Positions 16,801-23,809 of a stretch of DNA of 44,271 nucleotides are shown here, piece after piece (positions within the stretch are counted from its first letter, which is position 1; the number at the start of each line of letters is the position of its first letter). A program made the translations under genes and the position numbers. The DNA comes from Streptomyces diastatochromogenes (GTDB taxonomy: Bacteria > Actinomycetota > Actinomycetes > Streptomycetales > Streptomycetaceae). The stretch spans positions 1-44,271 of the forward strand of contig LRTP01000342.1 of assembly GCA_001550305.1 (NCBI GenBank). Direction: 5' to 3'. The notes under the pieces are model-generated. The model was given only the letters and a program-made list of their open reading frames with translations. It had not been told where the DNA came from and did no database searches.

Positions 16801-17208
16801 ATGGCCAAGTACTTGCTGCTCAAGCACTACCGCGGCGCTCCGGCTGCGGTCAACGACGTGCCCATGGACCAGTGGGCGCCGGAGGAGATCTCGGCCCACG
16901 TGCAGTACATGAACGACTTCGCGGCCCGGCTTGAGAAGACCGGCGAGTTCGTCGACGGTCAGGCGCTCGCGCCCGAGGGGACGTGGGTCCGGTACGACGG
17001 CGAGGGGCGCCCGCCGGTCACCGACGGCCCGTTCGCCGAGACCAAGGACCTCATCGCCGGCTGGATGGTGATCGATGTCGACAGCTATGAGCGCGCCGTC
17101 GAGCTGGCCGGGGAACTGTCGGCCGCTCCTGGGGCGGGCGGGAAGCCGATCCACGAGTGGCTGGAGCTGCGTCCGTTCCTGGGCGTGAAGCCCACCATCA
17201 CGGAATGA
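16801..17208 (+). CDS. YCII/DGPF-domain protein
   Basis: A 135-residue YCII-like protein with the DGPF signature: YLLLKHYRGAP at the N-terminus, VRYDGEGRPPVTDGPFAETK at residues about 61-80, then GWMVIDVDSYERAVELA and the ending RPFLGVKPTITE. These small proteins are a near-constant partner of ECF42 sigma factors in actinobacteria, and such a sigma factor follows with a 4-bp ATGA overlap. The biochemical role is unknown; YCII folds can bind small ligands, so a sensory or enzymatic role in the sigma circuit is possible. The ATG at 16801 has GAGGAG about 7 nt upstream. Confidence 0.9.
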   Translation: MAKYLLLKHYRGAPAAVNDVPMDQWAPEEISAHVQYMNDFAARLEKTGEFVDGQALAPEGTWVRYDGEGRPPVTDGPFAETKDLIAGWMVIDVDSYERAVELAGELSAAPGAGGKPIHEWLELRPFLGVKPTITE

Positions 17209-18362
17209 TCGCCGACGTGAACGAGGTCCTCCTCCGGAGCCTCACACCGAGCGTGCTCGGGATCCTCGTCCGCCGCGGAGCCGACTTCGCGGCGGCCGAG
17301 GACGCCGTGCAGGACGCGCTGGTCGAGGCGGTCCGCGTCTGGTCGGCCGACCCGCCGCGGGACCCGAAGGGCTGGCTGGTCACCGTGGCCTGGCGCCGGT
17401 TTCTCGACGCGACCCGGGCGGACGCCGCTCGCCGCAGGCGCGAGGACCGGGTCGACGAGGAGCCGGCGCCCGGGCCCGCACCCGCGGTGGACGACACGCT
17501 CCAGCTCTACTTCCTGTGCGCCCACCCGTCGCTGACGCCGTCGTCCGCGGTGGCGCTCACGCTGCGAGCGGTCGGCGGGCTGACCACCCGCCAGATCGCA
17601 CAGGCCTACCTTGTGCCCGAGGCGACCATGGCGCAGCGCATCAGTCGGGCCAAGCGCACTGTCTCCGGCGTGCGGTTCGACCAGCCCGGCGATGTCGCCA
17701 CCGTGCTGCGCGTCCTCTACTTGGTCTTCAACGAGGGCTACTCCGGCGACGTCGACCTCGCCGCCGAGGCCATCCGGCTCACCCGGCAGCTCGCGGCCGC
17801 GATCGACCACCCAGAGGTGGCGGGGCTGCTTGCCCTCATGCTGCTCCACCACGCCCGGCGCGCCGCCCGGACCGCACCCGACGGCAGCCTGGTACCGCTC
17901 GCCGAGCAGGACCGCGGCTGCTGGGACACCGAGTCGATCGCCGATGGCGTCGAGATCCTCCAGGCGGCCCTCGCCCGCGACCGGCTGGGCGAGTTCCAGG
18001 CCCAGGCCGCCATCGCGGCACTCCACGCCGACGCGCGCACCGCCGAGGAGACTGATTGGGTGCAGATCGTCGAGTGGTACGACGAGCTCGCACGCCTGAC
18101 CGACAGCCCGGTCGTCCGGCTCAACCGCGCGGTGGCCGTCGGCGAGGCCGACGGACCGCGCGCCGGCCTGGCCGCGCTCGCGGCACTGGACGACACACTG
18201 CCTCGCCACACCGCGGTGGCGGCCTACCTCCACGAGCGCGACGGCGATCTGACCACGGCGGCACAGCTGTACACCGAGGCGGCCCAAAAGGCACCCAACC
18301 TCGCCGAACGCGACCACCTGACGCGCCAGGCCGCCCGGCTCAACACCCGCGGGGGTCGTTGA
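17205..18362 (+). CDS. ECF42-type sigma factor with TPR-like C-terminal domain
   Basis: A 385-residue extracytoplasmic-function sigma factor. Region 2 is FAAAEDAVQDALVEAVRVW followed by PKGWLVTVAWRRFLDATRA. Region 4 includes VALTLRAVGGLTTRQIAQAY and EATMAQRISRAKRTV. The long C-terminal half (from about residue 180) begins LRVLYLVFNEGYSG and contains EAIRLTRQLAAAIDHPEVAG, LLALMLLHHARRAAR and VRLNRAVAVGEADG, the helical extension typical of ECF42. No anti-sigma gene is present; in this group the extension itself is thought to control activity. The start ATG overlaps the stop of the YCII gene, so the two are coupled. Confidence 0.92.
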   Translation: MIADVNEVLLRSLTPSVLGILVRRGADFAAAEDAVQDALVEAVRVWSADPPRDPKGWLVTVAWRRFLDATRADAARRRREDRVDEEPAPGPAPAVDDTLQLYFLCAHPSLTPSSAVALTLRAVGGLTTRQIAQAYLVPEATMAQRISRAKRTVSGVRFDQPGDVATVLRVLYLVFNEGYSGDVDLAAEAIRLTRQLAAAIDHPEVAGLLALMLLHHARRAARTAPDGSLVPLAEQDRGCWDTESIADGVEILQAALARDRLGEFQAQAAIAALHADARTAEETDWVQIVEWYDELARLTDSPVVRLNRAVAVGEADGPRAGLAALAALDDTLPRHTAVAAYLHERDGDLTTAAQLYTEAAQKAPNLAERDHLTRQAARLNTRGGR

Positions 18363-18685
18363 CGGTCACTTTCGGATTTGCCCACAGCACTCGGCGCGGC
18401 CCCGTGGCCAGAGCGGGCGCCTCAATGTGAGTAGGGGGTCGAGACCAGCTGCACGACGCGTTGCCGGTGGGGAAGCCAAGGTTGAAGTGCCGGAGTGTCC
18501 GAGGGCGCCACACACCCGACCCGCTCCGGCTCGTCGCCACCCTCCCCACCCACCGTTGCCGGACGGGTGCCGCGCACGAACTCGGCGGTGGGTCAACGCC
18601 TTCCATGCGAAATCGACGCCGAGTACCAGAGGGTCGGGTTGTCGGGGTCGCCGATACCGAGCTTCAGCCCACTCCGGAGAGTCCT
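18363..18685. other. No recognisable gene
   Basis: About 320 bp between the ECF42 gene and the SDR remnant. Short open frames occur on both strands but none has a recognisable domain. No terminator-like hairpin stands out. Confidence 0.35.
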
Positions 18686-18955
18686 GTGACCACGACTTTC
18701 ATCCCGTCCGACCGCAAGATCGTCCTCGTGGCAGGGGCGTCCAGCGGCGTCGGCGAGGCGACCGCCCGCCACCTGGCCGCGGCCGGGCACAGCGCCGAGT
18801 ACGCCGAACTGGACGTCACCCACCCGGCCGGCGTCCATGCCTCCACCGAGGGAGCGCTGGCCTGTCATCGCCGCATCGACGTGCTGGTCAACAACGCGGG
18901 AGTGATGCCGCTGGCACCGCTGGCAGCCCTACGCGTCGCGGAGTGGAACTTGTAG
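18686..18955 (+). pseudogene. Truncated short-chain dehydrogenase (SDR)
   Basis: From a GTG at 18686 the frame reads KIVLVAGASSGVGEATARHL AAAGHS, i.e. the TGxxxGxG cofactor motif. It then jumps straight to AEYAELDVTHPAGV, omitting about 22 residues that normally lie between these blocks. It continues to IDVLVNNAGVMPLAPLAALR, VAEWNL and a stop at 18953-18955. The catalytic Ser, Tyr and Lys region is therefore missing. Beyond the stop, the sequence belongs to a decayed MmyB gene on the other strand, so the 3' end was lost by a rearrangement at about 18945-18955. Confidence 0.85.
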
Positions 18956-19608
18956 GCGCGGGTGAGGGCCCCGACGGTCTGGTCGTTCCACAGGGTCCGG
19001 AACTCATCTGACAAGTCCAGCAGTTCCTGGGCCAGGTCGCTGATCTCGGGGGCGTCGCTGAACCGGCCGCATCAGGTGCAGCGCGTACACGGTCGCGCTG
19101 GCGACCAACTTCAAGTCGCGGAAGACGTTGCGGTCCCGCGGGTGGGTGAACAGGATCCGCGGCGTGCTGGTCTCCCCTTTGAAGGGGGACAGGAGGGCGT
19201 CGGCGATGGCGTTGGTGGCCAGGATGTCGAACGCGGGACCCATGGCAAAGGCCGCGGCCGTCGGGAAGGCGTCGAGCAGCCGCAGGTGGTCGGGGTGTAC
19301 TTGGTCGCGGGAGCTGGCGGCCTTCGTGCGGGGGTGATGCCGGTGAGGCGGAACAGGTGGGTGCGCGCATCGGCGCTCAGGCGCAGTGCCCTGCCGAGCG
19401 GGTCGACGACCTGGGGTGAGGGGTTGGTTTCGCGGCCCTGTTCCAGGCGGATGTAGCGGCCCTGTTCCCGGCGGATGTAGTAGTCGGCGCTCACGCCCGC
19501 CGGCACGGCGACCTCTTCCCGGCGCAGGCCCTTCACGCGGCGGGTGCCGCCGACGGGCAGCCCGACGTCGGACGGGATCCAGGCTGCGCGAGCGGCCGAA
19601 GGCGTGTT
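18943..19608 (-). pseudogene. Decayed MmyB-like XRE regulator
   Basis: On the minus strand, one frame carries the helix-turn-helix (SDVGLPVGGTRRVKGLRREE, VAVPAGVSADYYIRREQGR, PSPQVVDPLGRALRLSADAR). A second frame carries the start of the MmyB ligand-binding domain (LLDAFPTAAAFAMGPAFDIL, TNAIADALLSPFKG, TPRILFTHPRDRNVFRDLKL). A third carries the end (DAPEISDLAQELLDL, EFRTLWNDQTVGALTRAYKF). Two frameshifts, a 24-bp internal duplication in the helix-turn-helix, loss of the true N-terminus and truncation at the SDR junction make it non-functional. Its intact paralogue begins immediately next to it at 19644-20600 on the same strand. Confidence 0.85.
19433..19480 (-). repeat. 24-bp tandem duplication inside the decayed MmyB gene
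   Basis: Two consecutive 24-bp copies (19433-19456 and 19457-19480) differ at one base. On the minus strand they encode YIRREQGR followed by YIRLEQGR. Only one such segment exists in the intact paralogue (YTRLERGN). In-frame duplication in the helix-turn-helix, presumably by slippage or unequal exchange. Confidence 0.9.
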
Positions 19609-19643
19609 GACGGCTCCCGCGGACCGACACACCCGCCCGTCGA

Positions 19644-20600
19644 TCAATCAGGTGTCTCGGCCGACTCGGTCGGCTCGGAGTCGTTGGTCGGCGCGGACCG
19701 CTCGACGTCGTCGTCGGCCGCGGCCCAGCTGGCCAAGAGGTTAAGGGCCTCTTGCGAAGGTGACCCGGGCTCGGCGGTGTACGTGAGAAGGCTCTGGCCG
19801 GCGTCGGTCCCCAGTGGGAAGGCCTCGAAGGGCAGGTCGAGGTCCCCGACGACCGGGTGATGGAGGAGCTTCATGCCCGAGGTGTGGATCCGGACGTTGT
19901 GGGCGGCCCAGCGGCGACGGAACTCCTCACTGCGGGTGGACAGCTCCCCGATAAGGTCCGACAGTCGCCGGTCGTAGGGATCGCGGCCCACCTCGGCGCG
20001 CAGCATGGCGACCGTGTCGCCTGCGACCTTGTCCCAGTCGCGGAAGAACTCGGTCGCGCCGGGGTCGAGGAAGACGAACCTGGCGTTGTTGGGCGGCCGC
20101 ACCGGGTCTGCGTAGACCGGCGAGAACAGCGCTCGCCCGAGAAGGTTGGCGGCCAGGATGTCCAGGCGTCCGCTGAGTACGAACGCGGGCGTGCCGAGCA
20201 TGGAGTCGAGGACACGCTGCACCGTGGGACGGACGCGCTGCTGGGCCGGGCGGCGGCGCGGTGGACGGGTCGTGTTGGCGCCGCGCAGGAGGTCCAGCAG
20301 GTGGGTTCGCTCGGCCTCGTCGAGCCGCAGCACTCGCGCGATGCCGTCGATGACACTCTCGGAGACGCCGGTGGCGTTGCCACGCTCCAGGCGGGTGTAG
20401 TACTCGCTCGAGATGCCAGCGAGGAGGGCGACCTCCTCGCGGCGCAGCCCGGTGACCCGTCGGCGGTCTCCGTACACGGGCAGTCCGACCTGCTCCGGAG
20501 TGACCCTGGCCCGTCGCGTGCCCAGGAATTCCCGGATCTCCGCGCGGAAATCGCCACGGATATCGCGGTCGGTGTCGTAAGGGACGTTTCTACCTGCCAT
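19644..20600 (-). CDS. MmyB-like XRE-family regulator
   Basis: A 318-residue transcription factor. An N-terminal XRE helix-turn-helix (residues about 12-85) reads EIREFLGTRRARVTPEQVGL, RRRVTGLRREEVALLAGISS, EYYTRLERGNATGVSESVID and GIARVLRLDEAERTHL. The MmyB ligand-binding domain follows (about 105-290): VQRVLDSMLGTPAFVLSGRL, DILAANLLGRALFSPVY, RFVFLDPGATEFFRDWDKVA, EEFRRRWAAHNVRIHTSGMK and LLHHPVVGDLDLPFEAFPLG. The acidic C-terminal tail is about 25 residues. ATG 20600 has GTGGAG upstream. MmyB regulators commonly control a nearby SDR gene; here a secreted SnoaL protein and two SDR genes lie divergently, so they are the likely targets (inference). Confidence 0.92.
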   Translation of the reverse strand: MAGRNVPYDTDRDIRGDFRAEIREFLGTRRARVTPEQVGLPVYGDRRRVTGLRREEVALLAGISSEYYTRLERGNATGVSESVIDGIARVLRLDEAERTHLLDLLRGANTTRPPRRRPAQQRVRPTVQRVLDSMLGTPAFVLSGRLDILAANLLGRALFSPVYADPVRPPNNARFVFLDPGATEFFRDWDKVAGDTVAMLRAEVGRDPYDRRLSDLIGELSTRSEEFRRRWAAHNVRIHTSGMKLLHHPVVGDLDLPFEAFPLGTDAGQSLLTYTAEPGSPSQEALNLLASWAAADDDVERSAPTNDSEPTESAETPD

Positions 20601-20843
20601 GGGCTCCACTCTACGAGCGCTTCCGCACGGCTGGGGGTCCCTCTCAGTACCCCCTCTCATCAGGGTCTCCCGCCGCCCCGTGACAACCGGTTCCGTAGAT
20701 GGTGCACCGCCCACGGTGGTGTGAATCGCCCGGATGCGGCGGCACATCTGCCGCCCGTCGCCGGCCTCTCTGCGGAGCCGTCCGCGCCGCGATTCTCCGC
20801 AACAGCAACACGATCCTCCGGAACAGAATCAGAAGGACGAACA

Positions 20844-21431
20844 ATGCGTCGACACACCAAACCGGCCGTCGTACTCACGACGCCGGCAGCGCTCACCCTC
20901 TCGGCCTTCGGAGCGAGTGCTGCGGACGCGGCCGGCACAGCGGGAGGCACCACCGGCTCCGGGTCGACGTCACGCGCCGCCGCGGACTCCTTCTCGTGGA
21001 ACCAGTGGAACCAGGGGACCGCCCGGGTGAACAAACGCATCATGGAGCGCTTCACCAGTGAGTTCCTGCCCACCGGTGACCCGGCACTGGCGAGGAAGTT
21101 CATCGTCCCGGACATCGTCATGCACTTCGGCGGCCGGACGCAGCAGGGTCGGGACACCTATCTCGGCATCGTCGCCGCGAACATGAAGGCATTCCCCGAC
21201 CTCAGGTGGACGGTGGAGGACATGCGCGCCGAGGGCGACACCGTGGCCATCCGCTACACCATGACGGGCACCCACAAGGGACCGTTCGCCGGCGTCGAGG
21301 CAACGGGCAGGGCCATCCGCGCGGAGAGCATGGCGTTCTACCGCCTGGCAAACGGCAAGATCGTCGAGGAGCGCGCCCAGCTCGACATGCTGAGCATCCT
21401 CCAGCAGATGGGCGCTATACCGGCCGCGTAG
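20844..21431 (+). CDS. Exported SnoaL-like (NTF2-fold) protein
   Basis: A 195-residue protein. The N-terminus is a signal-peptide-like segment (MRRHTKPAVVLTTPAALTLS, then AFGASAADAAG with an ASA-A type cleavage site near residue 27), followed by a Gly/Ser/Thr linker. From about residue 55 the sequence is a SnoaL-like domain: NKRIMERFTSEFLPTGDPAL, FIVPDIVMHFGGRTQQGRDT, FPDLRWTVEDMRAEGDTVAI, RYTMTGTHKGPFAGVEATGR and MAFYRLANGKIVEERAQLD. The last parts match ester-cyclase/SnoaL family signatures, in which an Asp/His pair acts in ring closure of polyketides, but most relatives have no known substrate. Secretion is unusual for the fold. AGAAGGA precedes the ATG. Confidence 0.87.
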   Translation: MRRHTKPAVVLTTPAALTLSAFGASAADAAGTAGGTTGSGSTSRAAADSFSWNQWNQGTARVNKRIMERFTSEFLPTGDPALARKFIVPDIVMHFGGRTQQGRDTYLGIVAANMKAFPDLRWTVEDMRAEGDTVAIRYTMTGTHKGPFAGVEATGRAIRAESMAFYRLANGKIVEERAQLDMLSILQQMGAIPAA

Positions 21432-21663
21432 CAGTGCCCCACTTCCCCCGGCATCCCCTGCGCCAGCTCCCCCTCCCCCGCCGCACCCGCCGCCACGCCC
21501 ATGCGGTGACCGGCGTTCGCCTCGCCCATGCGGTGACCCGCGCCCCTCGCCCCTCGGCACGGACGGGTCCGCCCCCGCCGCCCCCGCACCTCGCAGCCGC
21601 GCACGGCGCGGCAGCGTCGCACCGCGCATCCAGAGAACCAAAGAAAAAGAACAGGACACCCCC

Positions 21664-22428
21664 ATGCCATCGAAACTGACCGGCACCGTCGCGCTCGTCA
21701 CCGGCGCGAGCAGCGGCATCGGCGCGGCCACCGCCCGCCGACTCGCCGAGGACGGCGCCTCCGTCGCCCTCGTCGCCCGCCGCAAGGGCCGCCTGGACGG
21801 CGTCGCCGCCGAGATCGAGAAGGCGGGCGGCACCGCCCTGGTGGTGGAAGCCGACATCACCGACCGCACCCAGGCCGAGGCGGCCGTACAGCAGGCTGTC
21901 GAGCACTTCGGACGCCTCGACACCCTGGTCAACAACGCCGGCCTGATGCTCCTGGGCCCCGTCGTCGGCGCGGACGTCGACGAGTGGGAGCGCATGCTCG
22001 CCGTCAACGTCCAGGGCCTGCTCCACACCACCCACGCCGCTCTCCCACACCTGCTCAAGGCCGCCGAGGCCGGCCCTCGCAAGGTCGCCGACATCGTCAA
22101 CATCAGCTCGATCGCCGGCCGCGTCGCCTGGAACGGCTACGGCGTCTACAACCTCACCAAGTTCGGCGTGAACGGCTTCACCGAGTCCCTGCGCCAGGAG
22201 GTCACCCAACGGCACGTCCGCGTCGGCGTCCTGGAGCCGGGCGGCGTGGACACCGAACTGGGCTCGCACAACACCCCCGAGATCCAGGGCGCGATGATCG
22301 CCCCCTTCTACGAGACGACCGAGGTCCTCACCCCCGACGACATCGCCGACGGTGTCGCCTACATGGTCACCCGGCCCCGCCACGCCTCCATCGGCGAACT
22401 GTGGATCATGCCCACCGACCAGGCCTGA
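21664..22428 (+). CDS. Short-chain dehydrogenase/reductase
   Basis: A 254-residue classical SDR. The cofactor motif TGASSGIG is at residues 13-20 and ARRKGRLD follows, whose Arg residues favour NADP(H). NNAGLML is near 90, the catalytic Ser is in NISSIAG near 141, and the Tyr/Lys pair is in YGVYNLTKFG near 158-165. The C-terminal PGGVDTELGSHN is usual for the family. Members act as oxidoreductases on alcohols, ketones or sugars; the substrate is unknown. It follows the SnoaL gene by 230 bp and precedes a second SDR by 90 bp in the same direction, probably one transcription unit under MmyB control. Its closest relatives in the window are the SDR remnants at 18.7 and 23.4 kb. Confidence 0.93.
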   Translation: MPSKLTGTVALVTGASSGIGAATARRLAEDGASVALVARRKGRLDGVAAEIEKAGGTALVVEADITDRTQAEAAVQQAVEHFGRLDTLVNNAGLMLLGPVVGADVDEWERMLAVNVQGLLHTTHAALPHLLKAAEAGPRKVADIVNISSIAGRVAWNGYGVYNLTKFGVNGFTESLRQEVTQRHVRVGVLEPGGVDTELGSHNTPEIQGAMIAPFYETTEVLTPDDIADGVAYMVTRPRHASIGELWIMPTDQA

Positions 22429-22517
22429 CCCCGCCCGGCCGACCACCGGGACGGGCACCACGCGTCATCACCGCACGACACCGAGTGCCGCGCCGCGGCA
22501 TCTGAAAGGAACCCCTC

Positions 22518-23363
22518 ATGAGCAAGGTCATTCTCGTCACCGGCGCCGGACGCGGTCTGGGCACGGACATCGTCCGCGAAGCCCTCGCCGCCGGCCACCA
22601 GGTCGTCGCCACCGGCCGCCGCCCCAAAGAAGTCGAGAAGAGCTTGGGCGGACCACAGGACAACTTGCTGGTCACCAAGCTGGACGTCACCAGCCTGGAG
22701 GACGCCGAGGCCGCCGCCCAGGCCGCCATCGACCGCTTCGGCCGCATAGACGTCCTGGTCAACAACGCCGGCAACTTCTTCGCCGGCTACTTCGAGGAGA
22801 TCACACCCGCGCAGATGCGCCGGCAGATCGAGACCAACCTCTTCGGCCCGATGAACGTCACCCGCGCTGTCCTGCCCGTTCTGCGGAAGCAGCGCGCCGG
22901 CCACATCATCACGCTCTCCTCCTCGGCCGGTCTGATCGGCCAGGAGTTCTGCGTCGCGTATGCCGCCTCCAAGTTCGGCGTGGAGGGCTGGATGGAGTCG
23001 CTGCGCTACGACGTGGAGCCCTACGGCATCCGCACCACGGTCGTGGAACCCGGCTTCTTCCGCACCGAGCTGCTCGTGGACGCCTCCACCACCTGGCCCG
23101 AGCCGACCATCGACGACTACGCCGAGCGCACCACCGCCACCGTCGCGGCCTGGAAGAACATGAACGGGCGACAGACCGGCGACCCCGCCAAGCTCGCCCG
23201 CGCCCTACTCGCCATCGCCGAACAGGACAAGCCGCTGCTGCGTTTCGTCGCCGGCGCGGACGCCATCGAAGGCGTCGAGGCCAAGGCCAAGGAACTCCTC
23301 GCCCAGGCCCAGGCTTCGCGCGAACTGGGCGGCAACCTGGCGTACGACGACACCAGCGCCTGA
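22518..23363 (+). CDS. Short-chain dehydrogenase/reductase (extended C-terminus)
   Basis: A 281-residue SDR. TGAGRGLG lies at residues 8-15 and GRRPKEVE supplies a probable NADP-selective Arg. LDVTSLEDAEA, NNAGNFFAGYFEE, the catalytic serine block LSSSAGLIG and the Tyr/Lys pair in YAASKFGVEGWMESL follow in order. The last 90 residues (WPEPTIDDYAERTTATVAAW to LGGNLAYDDTSA) are longer than in minimal SDRs and resemble the oxidoreductases that include DltE/YdfG-like enzymes. GAAAGGAA lies before the ATG. A perfect hairpin 120 bp downstream may end the transcription unit. Confidence 0.92.
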   Translation: MSKVILVTGAGRGLGTDIVREALAAGHQVVATGRRPKEVEKSLGGPQDNLLVTKLDVTSLEDAEAAAQAAIDRFGRIDVLVNNAGNFFAGYFEEITPAQMRRQIETNLFGPMNVTRAVLPVLRKQRAGHIITLSSSAGLIGQEFCVAYAASKFGVEGWMESLRYDVEPYGIRTTVVEPGFFRTELLVDASTTWPEPTIDDYAERTTATVAAWKNMNGRQTGDPAKLARALLAIAEQDKPLLRFVAGADAIEGVEAKAKELLAQAQASRELGGNLAYDDTSA

Positions 23364-23418
23364 AAAGGGACGCGGTTGGTGCCGCCGAGGCCTCGCTGGT
23401 CTCGGCCGTCCGGACTGG

Positions 23419-23490
23419 TCAGGCGGGCTCGCTGGGACCACCGTGCGGACCGTGCACACCGGCGTTGTTGATCAGGACGTCGATCACGCC
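23419..23490 (-). pseudogene. Fragment of an SDR gene on the opposite strand
   Basis: The minus strand encodes GVIDVLINNAGVHGPHGGPS EPA then a stop. IDVLINNAG is the diagnostic SDR motif. Nothing before or after belongs to an SDR, so only about 24 codons survive. It is the third SDR-derived sequence within 5 kb that is not an intact gene or is next to one. Confidence 0.7.
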
Positions 23491-23518
23491 TCCGTCGCCG
23501 CAGCGGCGACGGAGGCGT
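23486..23518. terminator. Perfect 15-bp hairpin
   Basis: ACGCCTCCGTCGCCG, a 3-nt loop CAG, then the exact complement CGGCGACGGAGGCGT. Very stable and lying after the SDR pair and before the permease. No T-run follows, as is common for streptomycete terminators, so it could act in either direction. Confidence 0.65.
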
Positions 23519-23809
23519 CGCCTCATGGCCGGAGTTCGCACACAGATCTCCGGGAAATTCCGCCGGCACGGCATCCGCGTGGAGTCGCCAGCCGCCGGGT
23601 TCGCACTCGGCCGTCATGGGAACGATTCGGGCGGTCGCTTCACACGGTCACTGACTTTCCCCGCAACGTAGCGAGTACATTTCGCCGGTGTTTCCGGCGG
23701 TGCGCCGAACTTGGGATTTGGTCAAGAATGGGATTCAACCCTTGTCGCCCGTCGGATCACCGACACACCATGTGCCGAACATAACGATGCTTATCAGCAG
23801 GAGGCCCGG

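Noticed and set aside
17085-18317. Minus-strand open frame over the YCII and ECF42 genes
   Set aside because: Composition is a typical antisense shadow, with no motif. The plus-strand genes have strong family signatures and a coupled start.
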